A DNA stretch of 64,000 nucleotides, from the NCBI GenBank assembly GCA_013350335.1, contig CM023537.1:48978111-49042110 (forward strand). Direction: 5' to 3'. Origin of the DNA: Chimonanthus salicifolius (lineage: Eukaryota; Streptophyta; Magnoliopsida; Laurales; Calycanthaceae). Of the stretch, positions 12,401 through 22,757 are shown piece by piece. Positions within the stretch are counted from its first letter, which is position 1; each line of letters begins with the position of its first letter. Below the pieces are notes generated by a model that had not been told where the DNA came from, did not search any database, and was given only the letters and a program-made list of their open reading frames with translations. Both the position numbers and the translations under genes were made by a program.

Positions 12401-12667
12401 TTTCGGGGTTTTGACGGACGGATTTTAAATACCATTTTCTGAAAATAAAATTATTTAAAAATCAGAAATACAATTCCTTTATTAAGGAGAACATTATCAA
12501 TCAATAAAATCACATAGCCATATAATTCATAAAATAATAACAAGAAGCGGTAAATTACCAAAATGCCCCTCAAACTGGACGAGCTGGATCACTGAGCTTT
12601 CGAGGAATTTTGTCAAGGAATACTGGATTAAACAAGCATTGGTCGTTTACTCCAACATTCCTTGACA
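9447..12667 (-). mobile_element. Long LTR, minus orientation (right end uncertain)
   Basis: The low-coordinate end TGTCACGCCCCGACCC fits an LTR 3' end read on the opposite strand. The high-coordinate end is tentatively ATTCCTTGACA at 12667, but flanking 5-mers do not match, so this end is unproven. On the minus strand a TATA box (GTTATAAATCC, about 11930-11940) precedes a CT-rich leader, as in the other long LTRs. At 9901-9940 it carries the motif shared among these LTRs. No gag-pol reading frame is present. A dense array of TTCGGA...TCCGAA palindromes lies at 11035-11430. Confidence 0.6.
11035..11430. repeat. Array of TCGGAnnnTCCGA imperfect palindromes
   Basis: About ten inverted-repeat motifs such as TTCGGAACGTCCGA, TCGGACCGTCCGAAG and TCGGATCTTCCGAAG occur in under 400 bp. 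In the minus-strand transcript of the LTR they would sit several hundred bases after the TATA box and could fold into short hairpins. The GC content is well above the surroundings. Confidence 0.75.
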
Positions 12668-12673
12668 AATTTT
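12610..12673. repeat. Short inverted repeat, possible boundary
   Basis: TTTTGTCAAGGAAT at 12612-12625 is repeated inverted as ATTCCTTGACAAAT at 12656-12669, making a hairpin with a ~30-base loop. It marks the transition from LTR-like sequence to the following element; its role is unknown. Confidence 0.5.
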
Positions 12674-12744
12674 CTCACTAATGGTTAAAACTCTTATTTA
12701 ATCAGGCAATCTGATTTCTAAGGTTTCATACTTGTTGACTGATC

Positions 12745-12940
12745 ACTCAAAGGTGCCATGTTTAGCGACAATTCACTCTAAGGTCCCATATTTAGAGACA
12801 AACCGCTCAAAGGTCCCATGTTTAGCGACAAACTATAAAACCCATATTTAGTGTCAGACTACTCAAGGGTCCCATATTTGGTGACAGACCATTCACTGCT
12901 CCCATATTTACTGTCATTCAAAGGGTCTCATGTTCATTCA
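12745..12940. repeat. Degenerate tandem array, ~30-bp units
   Basis: Six or seven units of the form CTCAAAGGTCCCATGTTTAGCGACAAAC with substitutions (CATATTTAGAGACA, CATATTTAGTGTCAGA, CATATTTGGTGACAGA). It lies on the 3' side of the transposon-protein gene, which corresponds to the position of the 3' array (27715-28085) in the related element at 27.6-31.3 kb. Confidence 0.65.
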
Positions 12941-13096
12941 GTTGTTTACAAACAAACCATTCTATTCACCATGTTCATTCAAATAGACGAAATAGTTCAT
13001 AAAAAGAAATCATTCACTATGTTCATTCGAGATTCACAAACGATGTAATAAAAAGAAAACATTCACTATATTGACAAACGATGTTACATATGAATA

Positions 13097-13420
13097 TCAA
13101 AAGAGTGTATGAGCAGGAGCTGGAGCAGATGTAGAAGCAGGTGCAGATGTAGAAGCTGGGGTAGATGCAGTATGAGGAGGTGCTGGTGCCGATGAAGAAG
13201 GTACTGGTGCAGGATCAGGAGGTGCTGGTGCCGATGAAGAAGGTACTACTGCAGGATCAGGAGGTGTTGGTGCCAATGGACGACGTCCAGTCGCACTATG
13301 CTTGGGGACAGTCGAACGGACCTGACGAGTGGGGCCTGTCGGACGAGGATGAATGGGGCCAGACGGAAGAGGCTGAGTGGCGCCAGTCGGACGAGACTGT
13401 GGATGTCAGTCGAGAGAGCC
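13097..13420 (-). CDS. Probable last exon of the plant transposon protein: Pro/Ala/Ser/Thr-rich tail
   Basis: On the minus strand a frame downstream of the main reading frame encodes a low-complexity tail (blocks such as PSSSAPAPPDP and STPASTSAPAS) ending at a stop at 13097-13099. A splice acceptor-like CACAG lies near 13400. Within it a ~48-bp unit (GGTGCTGGTGCCGATGAAG...) repeats at 13170-13282. A similar Pro/Ala/Ser-rich tail ends the related protein at 28517, which supports joining it to the gene at 13504-14886. The exact intron is inferred, so the 5' limit is approximate. Confidence 0.45.
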
Positions 13421-13503
13421 TGACTCGTGTCAGTGGACGAAGAGGCTATCCCCCATGATTTCTTTATATTCTTCTCATTTAGCATACATCTGATGATCCC
13501 GGT

Positions 13504-14886
13504 TCACGAATCGCGTCCAAGTTGTGAATTTATTCCTCCTTTTTGCAATAAAAGAACAGAGTTTCTCATTAAGTCTACCGTATGAGTCTCCAAAATATTC
13601 AGCCTTCTCATCGTCATTCCTACCAACTCACTATTTTTTTTATCAATTGTGGCATTCATCCTCCCTTCCATCTGAGCCAATTTATCGTCAACCAATCCCT
13701 CAAGCCTTCCAATCAATCTTCCTTCCATCTCACCTAATTTTTCATCAACCATCCCTTCAAGCCTGCCCATAAGCCTTTCTTCAATCTCGGTAAATTTTAC
13801 ATCAATTTTTTCATTCAATTTTTCTATGCTATCAAGAATCAGCATAGTACTGACTCCTGTATCATGTGCCTCACCACTCCCAACTTCAGGTGCATCTGCT
13901 CCCTGAACTTCAGGTGCCTCAGTCCCCCCAACTTCAGGTATGTCACCCTCCTCAGGTGCCTCAACCTCAATAGGACGATGTTCTACTTTGGGAACCCAAC
14001 GTGCATTGTCGAGTTTGTATCCCATCTTGCCCAAAGTAGACGCATCGAATATATCGGTTTTCTTCATTTCTATTTTCTCATCAGGAGGGAGGGTGACTCC
14101 GCAAAATCGAAACAAGTAAGACAGAAACAAACCATATGGAAGGCTACATTTTCTAATCTTACGAGATGCAGCCATGTGTTTCATTATGATGAAGGATATA
14201 TCAATTTGCTTCCCATTCAAGATGCACCATATCAAGAAACTATCAAAATACGGCACTTGATTACTAAGCCCTTTTCTAGGTAAAATATTTTTCCTAATAA
14301 TGTAATATACAATTCGGGCCTCTAGGGTTAGCTCCATAAGCCCGATCTTATCTCCTCTGGCACCATCACTTCGCCCACACAATTGGGTCATGGCCTCCGA
14401 GGGAACGAATCCGTCAACATCGGTGGGCCATGAATTTGGTTCATATTTCGAAATAGTGGCACTGGGAAACCCAAACATTCTGTCCAGTGCCTCAGTTGAA
14501 ATATCAATTTCTGTCCCCCTAACTTTGGATTTTATGGAGTGTCTCGCCCGGTCCTCCGACATATTTGCATAAAATTCCTTCACCAATTTTGGGTAAAAAT
14601 CTTCTTTGATTCCCAAAAAACCTCCCCATCCAAGTCTGTAAATATACTCATCGATTCTTAATTCAAATGAAGAAAAAAAGCTTAGGTCCATGATTTTACC
14701 ATAAATCATCGGCCGAGAGTACAAATCCTCTCGGTATAGTGTGGCGGCTTCCAAAGACTTGAAGTGGTTCGGGTCGAAGGCCTCTGTCTCCCTAGGTGGT
14801 GTCTCCGTCAATCTCGCTCTTTTCCTTCTAGATGAAGCCGGTACCTTTATCTTTCTCCCTCTCGATGTAGAGGCTTTGGATGCCAT
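13504..14886 (-). CDS. 'Putative plant transposon protein' (Athila ORF1-like) gene, intact
   Basis: A 460-residue frame from ATG 14884-14886; 61 further in-frame codons upstream start inside a leader and are less likely. A basic, Ser-rich N terminus (ASTSRGRKIK, RRKRARL) is followed by a domain with KEFYANMSE, a VRGTEIDISTEALDRMFGF-type box, YEPNSWP, and ARIVYYIIRKNILPRKG, typical of the domain named putative plant transposon protein in many plant repeats. The C terminus has acidic/Pro repeats (PEVGGTEAPEVQ) and a likely coiled coil (IEERLMGRLEGMVDEKLGEM, repeated). Biochemical function is not known; it has no recognisable transposase catalytic core. Homologous, broken copies are at 28517-30137 and 31098-31288. 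A TATA-like box lies at 15196-15207 and an array of palindromes further upstream. Confidence 0.75.
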   Translation of the reverse strand: MASKASTSRGRKIKVPASSRRKRARLTETPPRETEAFDPNHFKSLEAATLYREDLYSRPMIYGKIMDLSFFSSFELRIDEYIYRLGWGGFLGIKEDFYPKLVKEFYANMSEDRARHSIKSKVRGTEIDISTEALDRMFGFPSATISKYEPNSWPTDVDGFVPSEAMTQLCGRSDGARGDKIGLMELTLEARIVYYIIRKNILPRKGLSNQVPYFDSFLIWCILNGKQIDISFIIMKHMAASRKIRKCSLPYGLFLSYLFRFCGVTLPPDEKIEMKKTDIFDASTLGKMGYKLDNARWVPKVEHRPIEVEAPEEGDIPEVGGTEAPEVQGADAPEVGSGEAHDTGVSTMLILDSIEKLNEKIDVKFTEIEERLMGRLEGMVDEKLGEMEGRLIGRLEGLVDDKLAQMEGRMNATIDKKNSELVGMTMRRLNILETHTVDLMRNSVLLLQKGGINSQLGRDS

Positions 14887-15104
14887 GTGAAGGAGTGGTG
14901 TGAAGGAAATCCGGCGAGGAAGACAAAATCCGAGAAAGGCAAGAAAAGGGGGCAGGTTTCCGGAAATTTGGCGAGGAAGACGAATTAAGAGGGTTTCCGG
15001 AGAGGGCAAATCGGAGATCCGAAGATGAAATCGGAGAAAGAAAGGGTTTCCGGAGAGGGCAAATCGCACGATTTGGAGAATCGTGCGCTCGATTTGGTGA
15101 AGAG

Positions 15105-15725
15105 GAAAGGGTCGATCGATCGTTCGAGAAGAAGAAGAGAAAGGGTCTTCGGTTTCGAGGGTTGAATCGCAGGAAAGGGCGAAAGGATCGATCGGTTATA
15201 TATATAGCTGATCAATCGATCACACGATCACAGTGATCGATCGATCGATCTTGCCCTAACCAGAAGATCGATCGCACGATCATATGTGATCGTGCGATCG
15301 ATCTTGCCCTAAACAGAAGATCGATCGCACGATTGTATGTGATCGTGCGATCGATCTTGAGATGAGAGGTCGACTGTCTGACAGTCGAGCTCTCAGTTAA
15401 GATCGATCGCACGATCACATACAATCGTGCGATCGATCTTTGAATGGGTCACAGTCGATCGCACGATCAGATACAATCGTGCGATCGATCTTGGTGGGAG
15501 CGGTCGACTGTCAAACCGTCGACCTCTCAGTTAAAATCGATCGCACGATCCCATGGAACCGTGCGATCGACTGAAACCCGTGTTATGATCGATCGATCGA
15601 TTCGAAAATGAACTGTCGAATCGATCGATCGATCGTATACGCCTCAGATCGAGCGTATACGCCTCAGATCGATCGATCGACGTGAAATGGCGTTGCAGCA
15701 CCGATCGCACGATTTCGCGCGGAAA
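15105..15725. repeat. Array of GATCGATCGCACGATC palindromes upstream of the transposon-protein gene
   Basis: Six units are near-perfect ~42-bp palindromes of the form AAGATCGATCGCACGATC - spacer - GATCGTGCGATCGATCTT. Interspersed are two GTCGACTGTC..GACAGTCGA-type hairpins and two pairs of GATCGATCGATCG flanking a loop. Most lie upstream of the TATA-like box at 15196-15207 (minus strand). The same core motif flanks the interior of the foldback element at 22758-24531. Confidence 0.9.
15196..15207 (-). promoter_or_regulatory. TATA-like box for the transposon-protein gene
   Basis: CTATATATATAA on the minus strand, about 310 bp upstream of the chosen ATG (14886), sits inside the proximal part of the palindrome array. 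No other TATA-like text lies between it and the start codon. Confidence 0.5.
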
Positions 15726-15920
15726 GGGCAGAATGGTAATTTCCACTCAATTTTCGGAAATCGGTGTCTCCTAACAGATTCGTGCGGTGTCTATATTGCC
15801 ACCCCAATCTCAACCTAATTCTACTTATTTTTTCTACCTATATTTTCTTAAGTGGCAAAGCACCAATTTTATAAAGGAGACAAAGTCCTAAAAATATACG
15901 GAGAGAGTCAGTACTCGATC

Positions 15921-18900
15921 TGTAATATAATTGAGTCTTTTGTATCTTCAGATTTCCAAGATATTAAATTTTAAATAGTTATTTTACATTGAGAAATGTG
16001 AACCGTTGAATACTCTTTTACTTAGATGGAGTGGTTTTTTACTCCAAAACACTTTGAAACTTTAGAACATTTTTATTAATCTAATTTAATCTATCTAATT
16101 GTAAAATTAGATTTTCTTAAAGAAATTCTTCAAAATTAGAGAATTTTGTCAAAATGGTGTTTTTCGATTAAAACACTGAGTTTCTTAGAGAGTTTTCTCT
16201 CCAAAATTTAATACTATGTTTATTAATTAATATTTGACCTAGTGGACTATTTAGATAAACATAGTGAACTCCTAGAATGTTTAAATTTAATGAAGGACAT
16301 AAGTGGTATTGTCAAACAAAGAATAATAATAAAATAATATTAACATCAAGATAAGTCTGAAACCTATTCTAATTGAGAATAGGTAACGTGGAAGGCTCTC
16401 AACCATTTTTGGCCTACGGCCATTTCCTATTTAAACGAATGGAGTAGGGAGGAAGTAGAGAAGAGAAAAAAAAAAAACCAAAGAGCAACAGCTTGGAGTC
16501 GCTCTCCCCTCATTTTTCTTCGTTTCTTCTTCTTTCATGGTTTCTATCCCCAGCAGCAGAGGAAGATTGTAAGGGAAGTAAAAAAAAAGACAGTTACGGT
16601 TTCCTCTCTCAGTCGTTTCCTTCTCTTTCTTTTTCATTGCTTCTTCTTCCCTTTTACTTTTTCTAAGTTTGATGAGTAGCAGAGACTTAAAGTTTTCCCG
16701 CGTATCCCCTCAGGTCTTCAAATTTAGTCAATTCTTAATAGAATTTTGCACTCAAGATATTGAAACGATCCTTTTTTCATTTATATTAATAATAGAGTAA
16801 GTTAGAAGTAGAAAGGGGTAGTTATAGAATTTAAAATTGATTTTTTTCAAAAGAGAAAGAAAAATACGCTTCATCTTAGATTTTAAATTATACCTTTTAA
16901 AATCAGTTTTATTTTATATTTAAAATTCAGTTTTTCAACCCTAAATAAAATCAGAGAAAAGATTAACCACAGCTGACTATTGGGTGTTTACTTTTCCGCA
17001 TTTTGTGTTTAAGATTCATTTCTGTAACCTCTGGGCCACACTATCATCTGCAATGGCGCTAGTCACTCTATGATACCATTTGAGGTGGCGCTTAGTCACT
17101 CGATGATACCATCTAAGGAGGCGGCACTGGGTACTTTATTTACATTTCTCACACTGTCCTCTCTGTGTCGAAAATCTCCACTTGTAGTGCAGCAGAAACG
17201 CCGCTCGGTGGCCATCTGAGATGGCCTTGGTTGCCCGGTGGTAAAAGGATTTAGGCACTAAGTACTTTTATTTAATTTCCTGCACTGTACCTTCTGGGTT
17301 CTGTATCAAAACTTTTCCCTGGCTAGGAAAAAATACGAAACCAGACACTGAGTACTTTGCATTTTTATTTTGATGCGATATTTTAGTTGCTTGACAACTA
17401 ACTGCTGACTTAATCTAATGGAGTAGAAAGAATTAGGAGACTCACTACATTTATCATGTTTTCTTGGAAAATGCACGGGGGATGCGAAATAGTTCGTAAA
17501 TACTTTATCGACTTGAATATTTATATTATTATTTTATCTTACAGATTGTGTAATAATCTCTGAGGATAGAGGTGAGGAGACTCGAGCCAACACTTGTATT
17601 GTATGGTATTTAAACCCACTAATACTAGACTGAAATGGGACTCATGGTTTCTTAAAGATGGAAAAAGCTATATAGGTTTAGAATGCGAGACCTGACACCA
17701 CCTACATGTAAGGGATGTAAATGTTCTAACTGTTTAGAACGTAGGCGTAAATTGGTGTCGGGGAGCCAAGGACTTGTACCCTCTAACGCAGTATAGACCC
17801 ATGGAGTGTCTGAGAATTGTCGGGTAAAAACTGGGTGAAGGCATTCGTGTTATTAAATCCAGTTTTATATGTTTGTGTGATATTGATTATTTTATTGATT
17901 TCTTGTATTGGTATTAAATACACTGAAGGGTAAGGCTGAAATTTTGTAATTCATGCATTATCATGTATTCAACATTTGCATGTGAAAATTTTGATTATAA
18001 GTTAAATCTGTGAAAAAATAATAACTTTGGAAATCTGATATTGGCCATTGGGCTATAATTGTTGAGATTAACCGAACACCATTTGCGAACCGTTGTGTTG
18101 GACGTGTTAGTAGGCTGAGGTCGACTGCCATCAACTCGCTGATGTTGGATGGGCTAGTAGACCGGGTCGTGGAGACCTTGTGATGTTAGGCTGAACACCA
18201 TTTGCGAACCGTTGAGTTGGACGTGTTAGTAAGCCGTGGTCGACCGCCATCAACTGTTGGTGTTGGATGGGCTAGTAGACCGGGTCGCAGAGACCTTATG
18301 TACTTGCAAGTTGCTAAATGGGGGCTGACCCAGTAAAAATTGATAAAACACTTTAGAAAGTGATCCTAGGGTGAAAATGGGTTAAGTGGATTAACAGCAT
18401 TGCATTCATGAAACATGCATTATTTATGGGTTCATGTATTATGTTAGATGTTATGATGAAAATGAGTTAAGTGGATTAACTGCATTTCGTTTAGGGAACA
18501 TGCATTGTTATCTATTTCACGAATATTGTATGTTGGATTTTATGGTGAGCTCTCCTCACTGGGCTAGTAGCTCATGTCCCTTACAATGCAGGATATGAAC
18601 CAGAAGATGGAGTGGAGGAACCAATGATGCCTCGTTAGGAATTGGAACTTGAGAATTGTCTATAGTTTTCCACACATAGAAACTAAGCGTACCTTTGGTT
18701 ATTTTTTTATGCTTTATTATAAATATGCCTCATGTGGCATAAAAACCTATGTCTGTAAGTTTGGTGTTTCCATGTAATATATTTGTGTGTTGGTGTGCTC
18801 AATATATTGCTTCTGTGTGTTTGAGTGAAAATTGTTAGGATTATTTTGCTGAATATGTTTAGGAATAGTTAAGACATGGATATCTCTCGTACGTATTAGA

Positions 18901-19008
18901 CTCACATGGGTAGTATGTTAAGGAATTTGTGACTCATTGGGTTAAGGTTTTAAAAAAATAAAGAAATTAGTCACATTCTGAGCCCACCTCCAGGTTCTTA
19001 GCGTGACA
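15921..19008 (+). mobile_element. Long LTR, plus orientation (left end uncertain)
   Basis: The right end AGGTTCTTAGCGTGACA (19008) mirrors the 9447 LTR end. A TATA box CCTATTTAAAC at 16426-16436 precedes a purine/CT-rich leader. The motif CTCACTGGGCTAGTAGCTCA shared by these LTRs is at 18555-18574, followed by TGCAGGAT. TGTAATATAATTG at 15921 is only a candidate start: flanking 5-mers do not match (right flank TGACT). No protein-coding frame inside. Confidence 0.55.
18074..18300. repeat. Tandem duplication in LTR, 119-bp unit
   Basis: GAACACCATTTGCGAACCGT at 18074 recurs at 18193 with the following ~105 bp (GGACGTGTTAGTA, GATGTTGGATGGGCTAGTAG, ACCGGGTCG). The copies differ at few sites. It lies in the part of the LTR between promoter and the conserved 3' motif. 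Confidence 0.8.
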
Positions 19009-20845
19009 TGACTGGAGCTAATATTTATGAAATCCAACTCAACCTGACTCGATTCGACTTGAATTCTCAATCCAAATTCAAACACAAATCAACTCGAATT
19101 CTGACCTGACCTGAGTTGTAACCTTACTTCTATGTTGTCACTAATCTACCCCTCGTCCTTGTTCTTACAACTTATATCCTCTCCATCTTATCTATTGAGG
19201 TTCTCATTGGCTACTTATGTGTTAAAGCTACTCATGTGTTCAAACTGCCTAAACATGTTTTTCTTTAATTGTCATCTATCAAAGTTATTTATAATACAAT
19301 CATTTCTAACTCTTATCATTTAAAGAAAATATATTTATCCAACATAGCATGAGCATATTCGTCATGATAACTTTTTTATATTTGTCGTTTCTTCATTGTC
19401 CTGCTTCAAAGAGCATTGAGGGTCTAATAATTGCTTTATAAGATCATCTCTTCAAGCAAAGTGGATTATCGAACGAAATTTCAATAGCTTATCCACATTT
19501 TACCTACTCAGCTTCCAATCCTATTAATTATATCTCCAAAAGGTTCTACCATAGACTTTTCCTATCAAAACTTATCATGATGTGCTACTAGTCATTTCCT
19601 ATTTTAATTAAGTCGCCTTTTCAATCTTCTATCCAACTAAAACTACTTTCGATGTATCTTATTTTAGTTTTAATTTTCAAACCTTTTGTCTCAAAAGTTT
19701 TTCTCTAAAATTCTAACATGTTATTAAGTTGTCAATTCATCTACCAAATTAATGCGAGATTATTTGTGAAAAACATACAACACCACAACTTGTCTTTTAA
19801 ATCATATTGGGTGATCCAATATTAATGCAAAAACAAAATGGACTTAAAGCACAGCTTTGATAAAGTCTCACTCCAAGTGGAAACGACATCATATCTCCAC
19901 ACAAAATTCTAAACATCCGTGATTGCGTCCTAAATAATTTTTAAATGTATTCATTAAGAAAACATTTATTTTTTAATTTTCTTCAAATATTTTTTCTTGG
20001 AACTGTCATAAGTTTTTCTGTGTCTATAAAAGTCATATATAAGTTCTTCCTCTTCTTTACGGATGTCTTAAATGAAAGTCATATATAAGTTCTTCCTCTT
20101 CTTTACGAGATGTTTTAAAATGAAGATGATTTCAGTTATTGAACTACCCGTCATAAATAAATTTCACTTTTAAAATACTTGACTTTTATCTTAGATAGGC
20201 TTCTATTACTCTCCCAAAACATTATAATTTAATTGTACCATAAGATAATCCTTCATTCTTATAAAAATTGAATCATTGTACTCTTACACTACTAATCAAT
20301 CAATTGTACTAGCTCTCCTCGCCCTCCAATCAATTATACTAGCCCATATAAAACTTCATTTCGTGCTTCTCTCACTAAATGGATATTTCTTTTTCATTTC
20401 GACCACCTTTTCATTTCAACTTCTTCTATGTTGTAATCTACTAATTTGTGAAATATTTTATACTTTAGTTACTCTACTTACACAAGTATTTTTTCTAATA
20501 AATTAATGAAATCATTTCTAATTATTAAATTATCAAAATTACTCAATTATGCTATCTTCTAAAACATCTATTACGAATATATATTTTTATTAATGGGTAA
20601 TTAATGGATTAGAAATATGTAATGACTCATATCTTTTTTCACTTATTTGATTGAATACTAATAGAAACTGCTATGCAGCATAAGAGGGTTTTACCATCTA
20701 TTTTTCTAGTATATGAATAATTACCCAAGTAAATGAATTCAGCCTTGTTACATAGTAAAAGGATAAATTTTTTAAAATCTCATTATTGTCACTTGTAACA
20801 TTGAAATGTTTTTAAGTTCTATAAATAAAGTTAAAGTTATCTACC
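19009..20845. other. Unassigned AT-rich sequence with a 47-bp tandem duplication
   Basis: No gene is recognised; reading frames are short and low in complexity. A 47-bp unit starting AAAGTCATATATAAGTTCTT occurs at 20028-20074 and again from 20075 with small changes. The first ~110 bp (19020-19120) resemble the 'ctcgacccgacc' low-complexity text of hAT-like elements but no ends were found. Confidence 0.4.
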
Positions 20846-21819
20846 CTGAATTTACCAAATAGGATTTAAAAAATGAAAAACGTGGTAGTAAGAAGAAACC
20901 CTTGGTTTTTAAGCTCCTTAAGAAACCCCTACTTCCAATTTCTTGGATTTTTGTCCAATTATATTTTTATTTGAGTCCAATAAAATAAATTGAAACCTCC
21001 TTAAATTAACAATAGATAATTCCACCTTATTATATTTTTAGTTATGTAGATGAAAATAATTAATTACATCATTTTTCATAAATTTAAACTATTTTTCATA
21101 TGTTTATTTTTTATTTTCATTTGTAAACAAACCACCAAATTGCCAACGATGAAGAGAAAATCGAAAAGGTTTTGCTAAATCTAAAAATATTTTTTTATAA
21201 ATTCAGCATGTTCATTTTGTCGAAATTATATCTTTGATGGTAGAGTACAAATTCTATTTTTCTTTTTACCAAAGGTGTCCAAAGATCTTATTTATAAAAG
21301 ATTTTATCCCACTAATCTTTTAAGCTATGTACACCTCTTTACAAAATCTTTTATGCGATGAGGAGTAATTTTATTAAGAATAGCACATAAAGATTTAAGA
21401 GAAAATTGAGCTTAAAATCTCTCTCCCTTTATAAAAGAAGCTTCTTTGAATATTAGACTAATCTCCCTTGATTTAGGTCAAACCAACCTCCATTCAGTTG
21501 GGACGATATTTTCGTGATGGACAAATATGCACACACTAAGGTATTGTTTGTTATTTTCTTGAAAAGTAAAAAGCATGAAAATTAAATATATTTTTCGGAC
21601 TTTGAAAAAAAAATATTGAGTAAAGAGGATAGGTTTCTTTTGCTCACCAAGATAAGGCTCAGCTCCAAAATGTCGAGAAATTATTTTAAATTATTTGTCT
21701 TATTTATTTATTTTTATCTTAAATTAAAGTTTCAACTTTTTCGATAGAGCTCCAAATCACCTTCTAACATAATAAGAAAACGATTTTTTCTTATAAACTT
21801 TAATTTCCTCATATTCTAT

Positions 21820-22022
21820 AATTATTCTAAATTAAATTCATTGAAGATTAATATTCTAAATTAAATTCATTGAAGATTACTTATAATGTTATTAGCTCCA
21901 AATCAAATTCATTGAAGATTACTTATAATGTTATTAGCTTCAAATCACCTTCTACCATAATAAGAAGACGAGATTCTATAATTATTCTAAATTAAATTCA
22001 TTGAAGATTACTTATAATTTTA
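21820..22022. repeat. Local tandem expansion private to copy B
   Basis: The text AAATTAAATTCATTGAAGAT(T), present once in copy A (about 1060), occurs four times here with spacers of 30-70 bp, some including ACTTATAATGTTATTAGCT. This explains about 130 bp of extra length in copy B. Confidence 0.75.
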
Positions 22023-22757
22023 TTATTCATATCATATTCGTATTGATTTAAAAAATTTATTAATAGATTTTTGACACATTCACATAAAAATACTTTTTTT
22101 AAAATAAGACAAATATTTTGACACAGACAGTTAAAAAAATCCTCACATAATTTTTTATATAAAATTTACTTAAAAGAAAATATATTTTTTATATAAAATT
22201 ACTTAAAGAAAATAAACAAACTGACTTTTCTTCTTATCCTTCAATTATATTGAAAGAACATCGAGCTAAGATAAGAAACACCATTGACTGTTCATCTTTA
22301 AAAAGTTTTTAATCTTTTTACAGCGGTTAATAAAATGCCTGAACTCTTCCTTGGGTGAAACGTTCCACTACATGGGCCTGGTTGTGTTTGCTGTCATTGT
22401 GACCTTAAACAAAGGGGTTGAAAATTCCGCCGCTTAGATATCGTATGGGTGAAGATGTCGGTCGAATTTTTTCTCTTCTCAATGACTTTTCTTTTAAATC
22501 ATTAAAAAAAAAAAAGCTGCTGATTAAAAAAATAAAAATAAAAAAATATAAATATCAATCGAAATATTGATGGAGCCCGCAAATAATATTTATTTTTATT
22601 TTTTAAAAAAAAAATCAACCATCACGACTAGATTTTAATCCCTGCCTTGAACACAAAAGGACCGACCTCTAAGTGGGCTTGTGCCTTATAAAAAAATCCA
22701 CGAGCATTCTATTATAAGTTTATAACATTGTATTTTTTTTTCTTGTACCCTTTTATA

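Larger units (their letters stand above)
12700..15806 (-). mobile_element. Mutator-like element carrying the transposon-protein gene (left end unresolved)
   Basis: The right end, GGGCAGAATGGTAATTTCC ... GGTGTCTATATTGCCACCCC (to about 15806), parallels the right end of the foldback element at 22758-24531 (GGGCAGAATGGTATTCGG ... GGTGTCTATATGGGCAGCC), and both carry GATCGATCG/CACGATC arrays just inside. This points to one family; the foldback element has a 9-bp target duplication, so a Mutator-like origin is inferred. A matching left terminus was not found, so the left coordinate is a guess. Confidence 0.45.

Noticed and set aside
9442..12672. Target duplication for the 9.4-12.7 kb LTR
   Set aside because: GTTTC and AATTT do not match; the right end may be wrong or truncated.
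15105..15725. CRISPR-like array of palindromic repeats
   Set aside because: Plant nuclear context, no cas genes, uneven spacing and spacers that are part of the palindromes.
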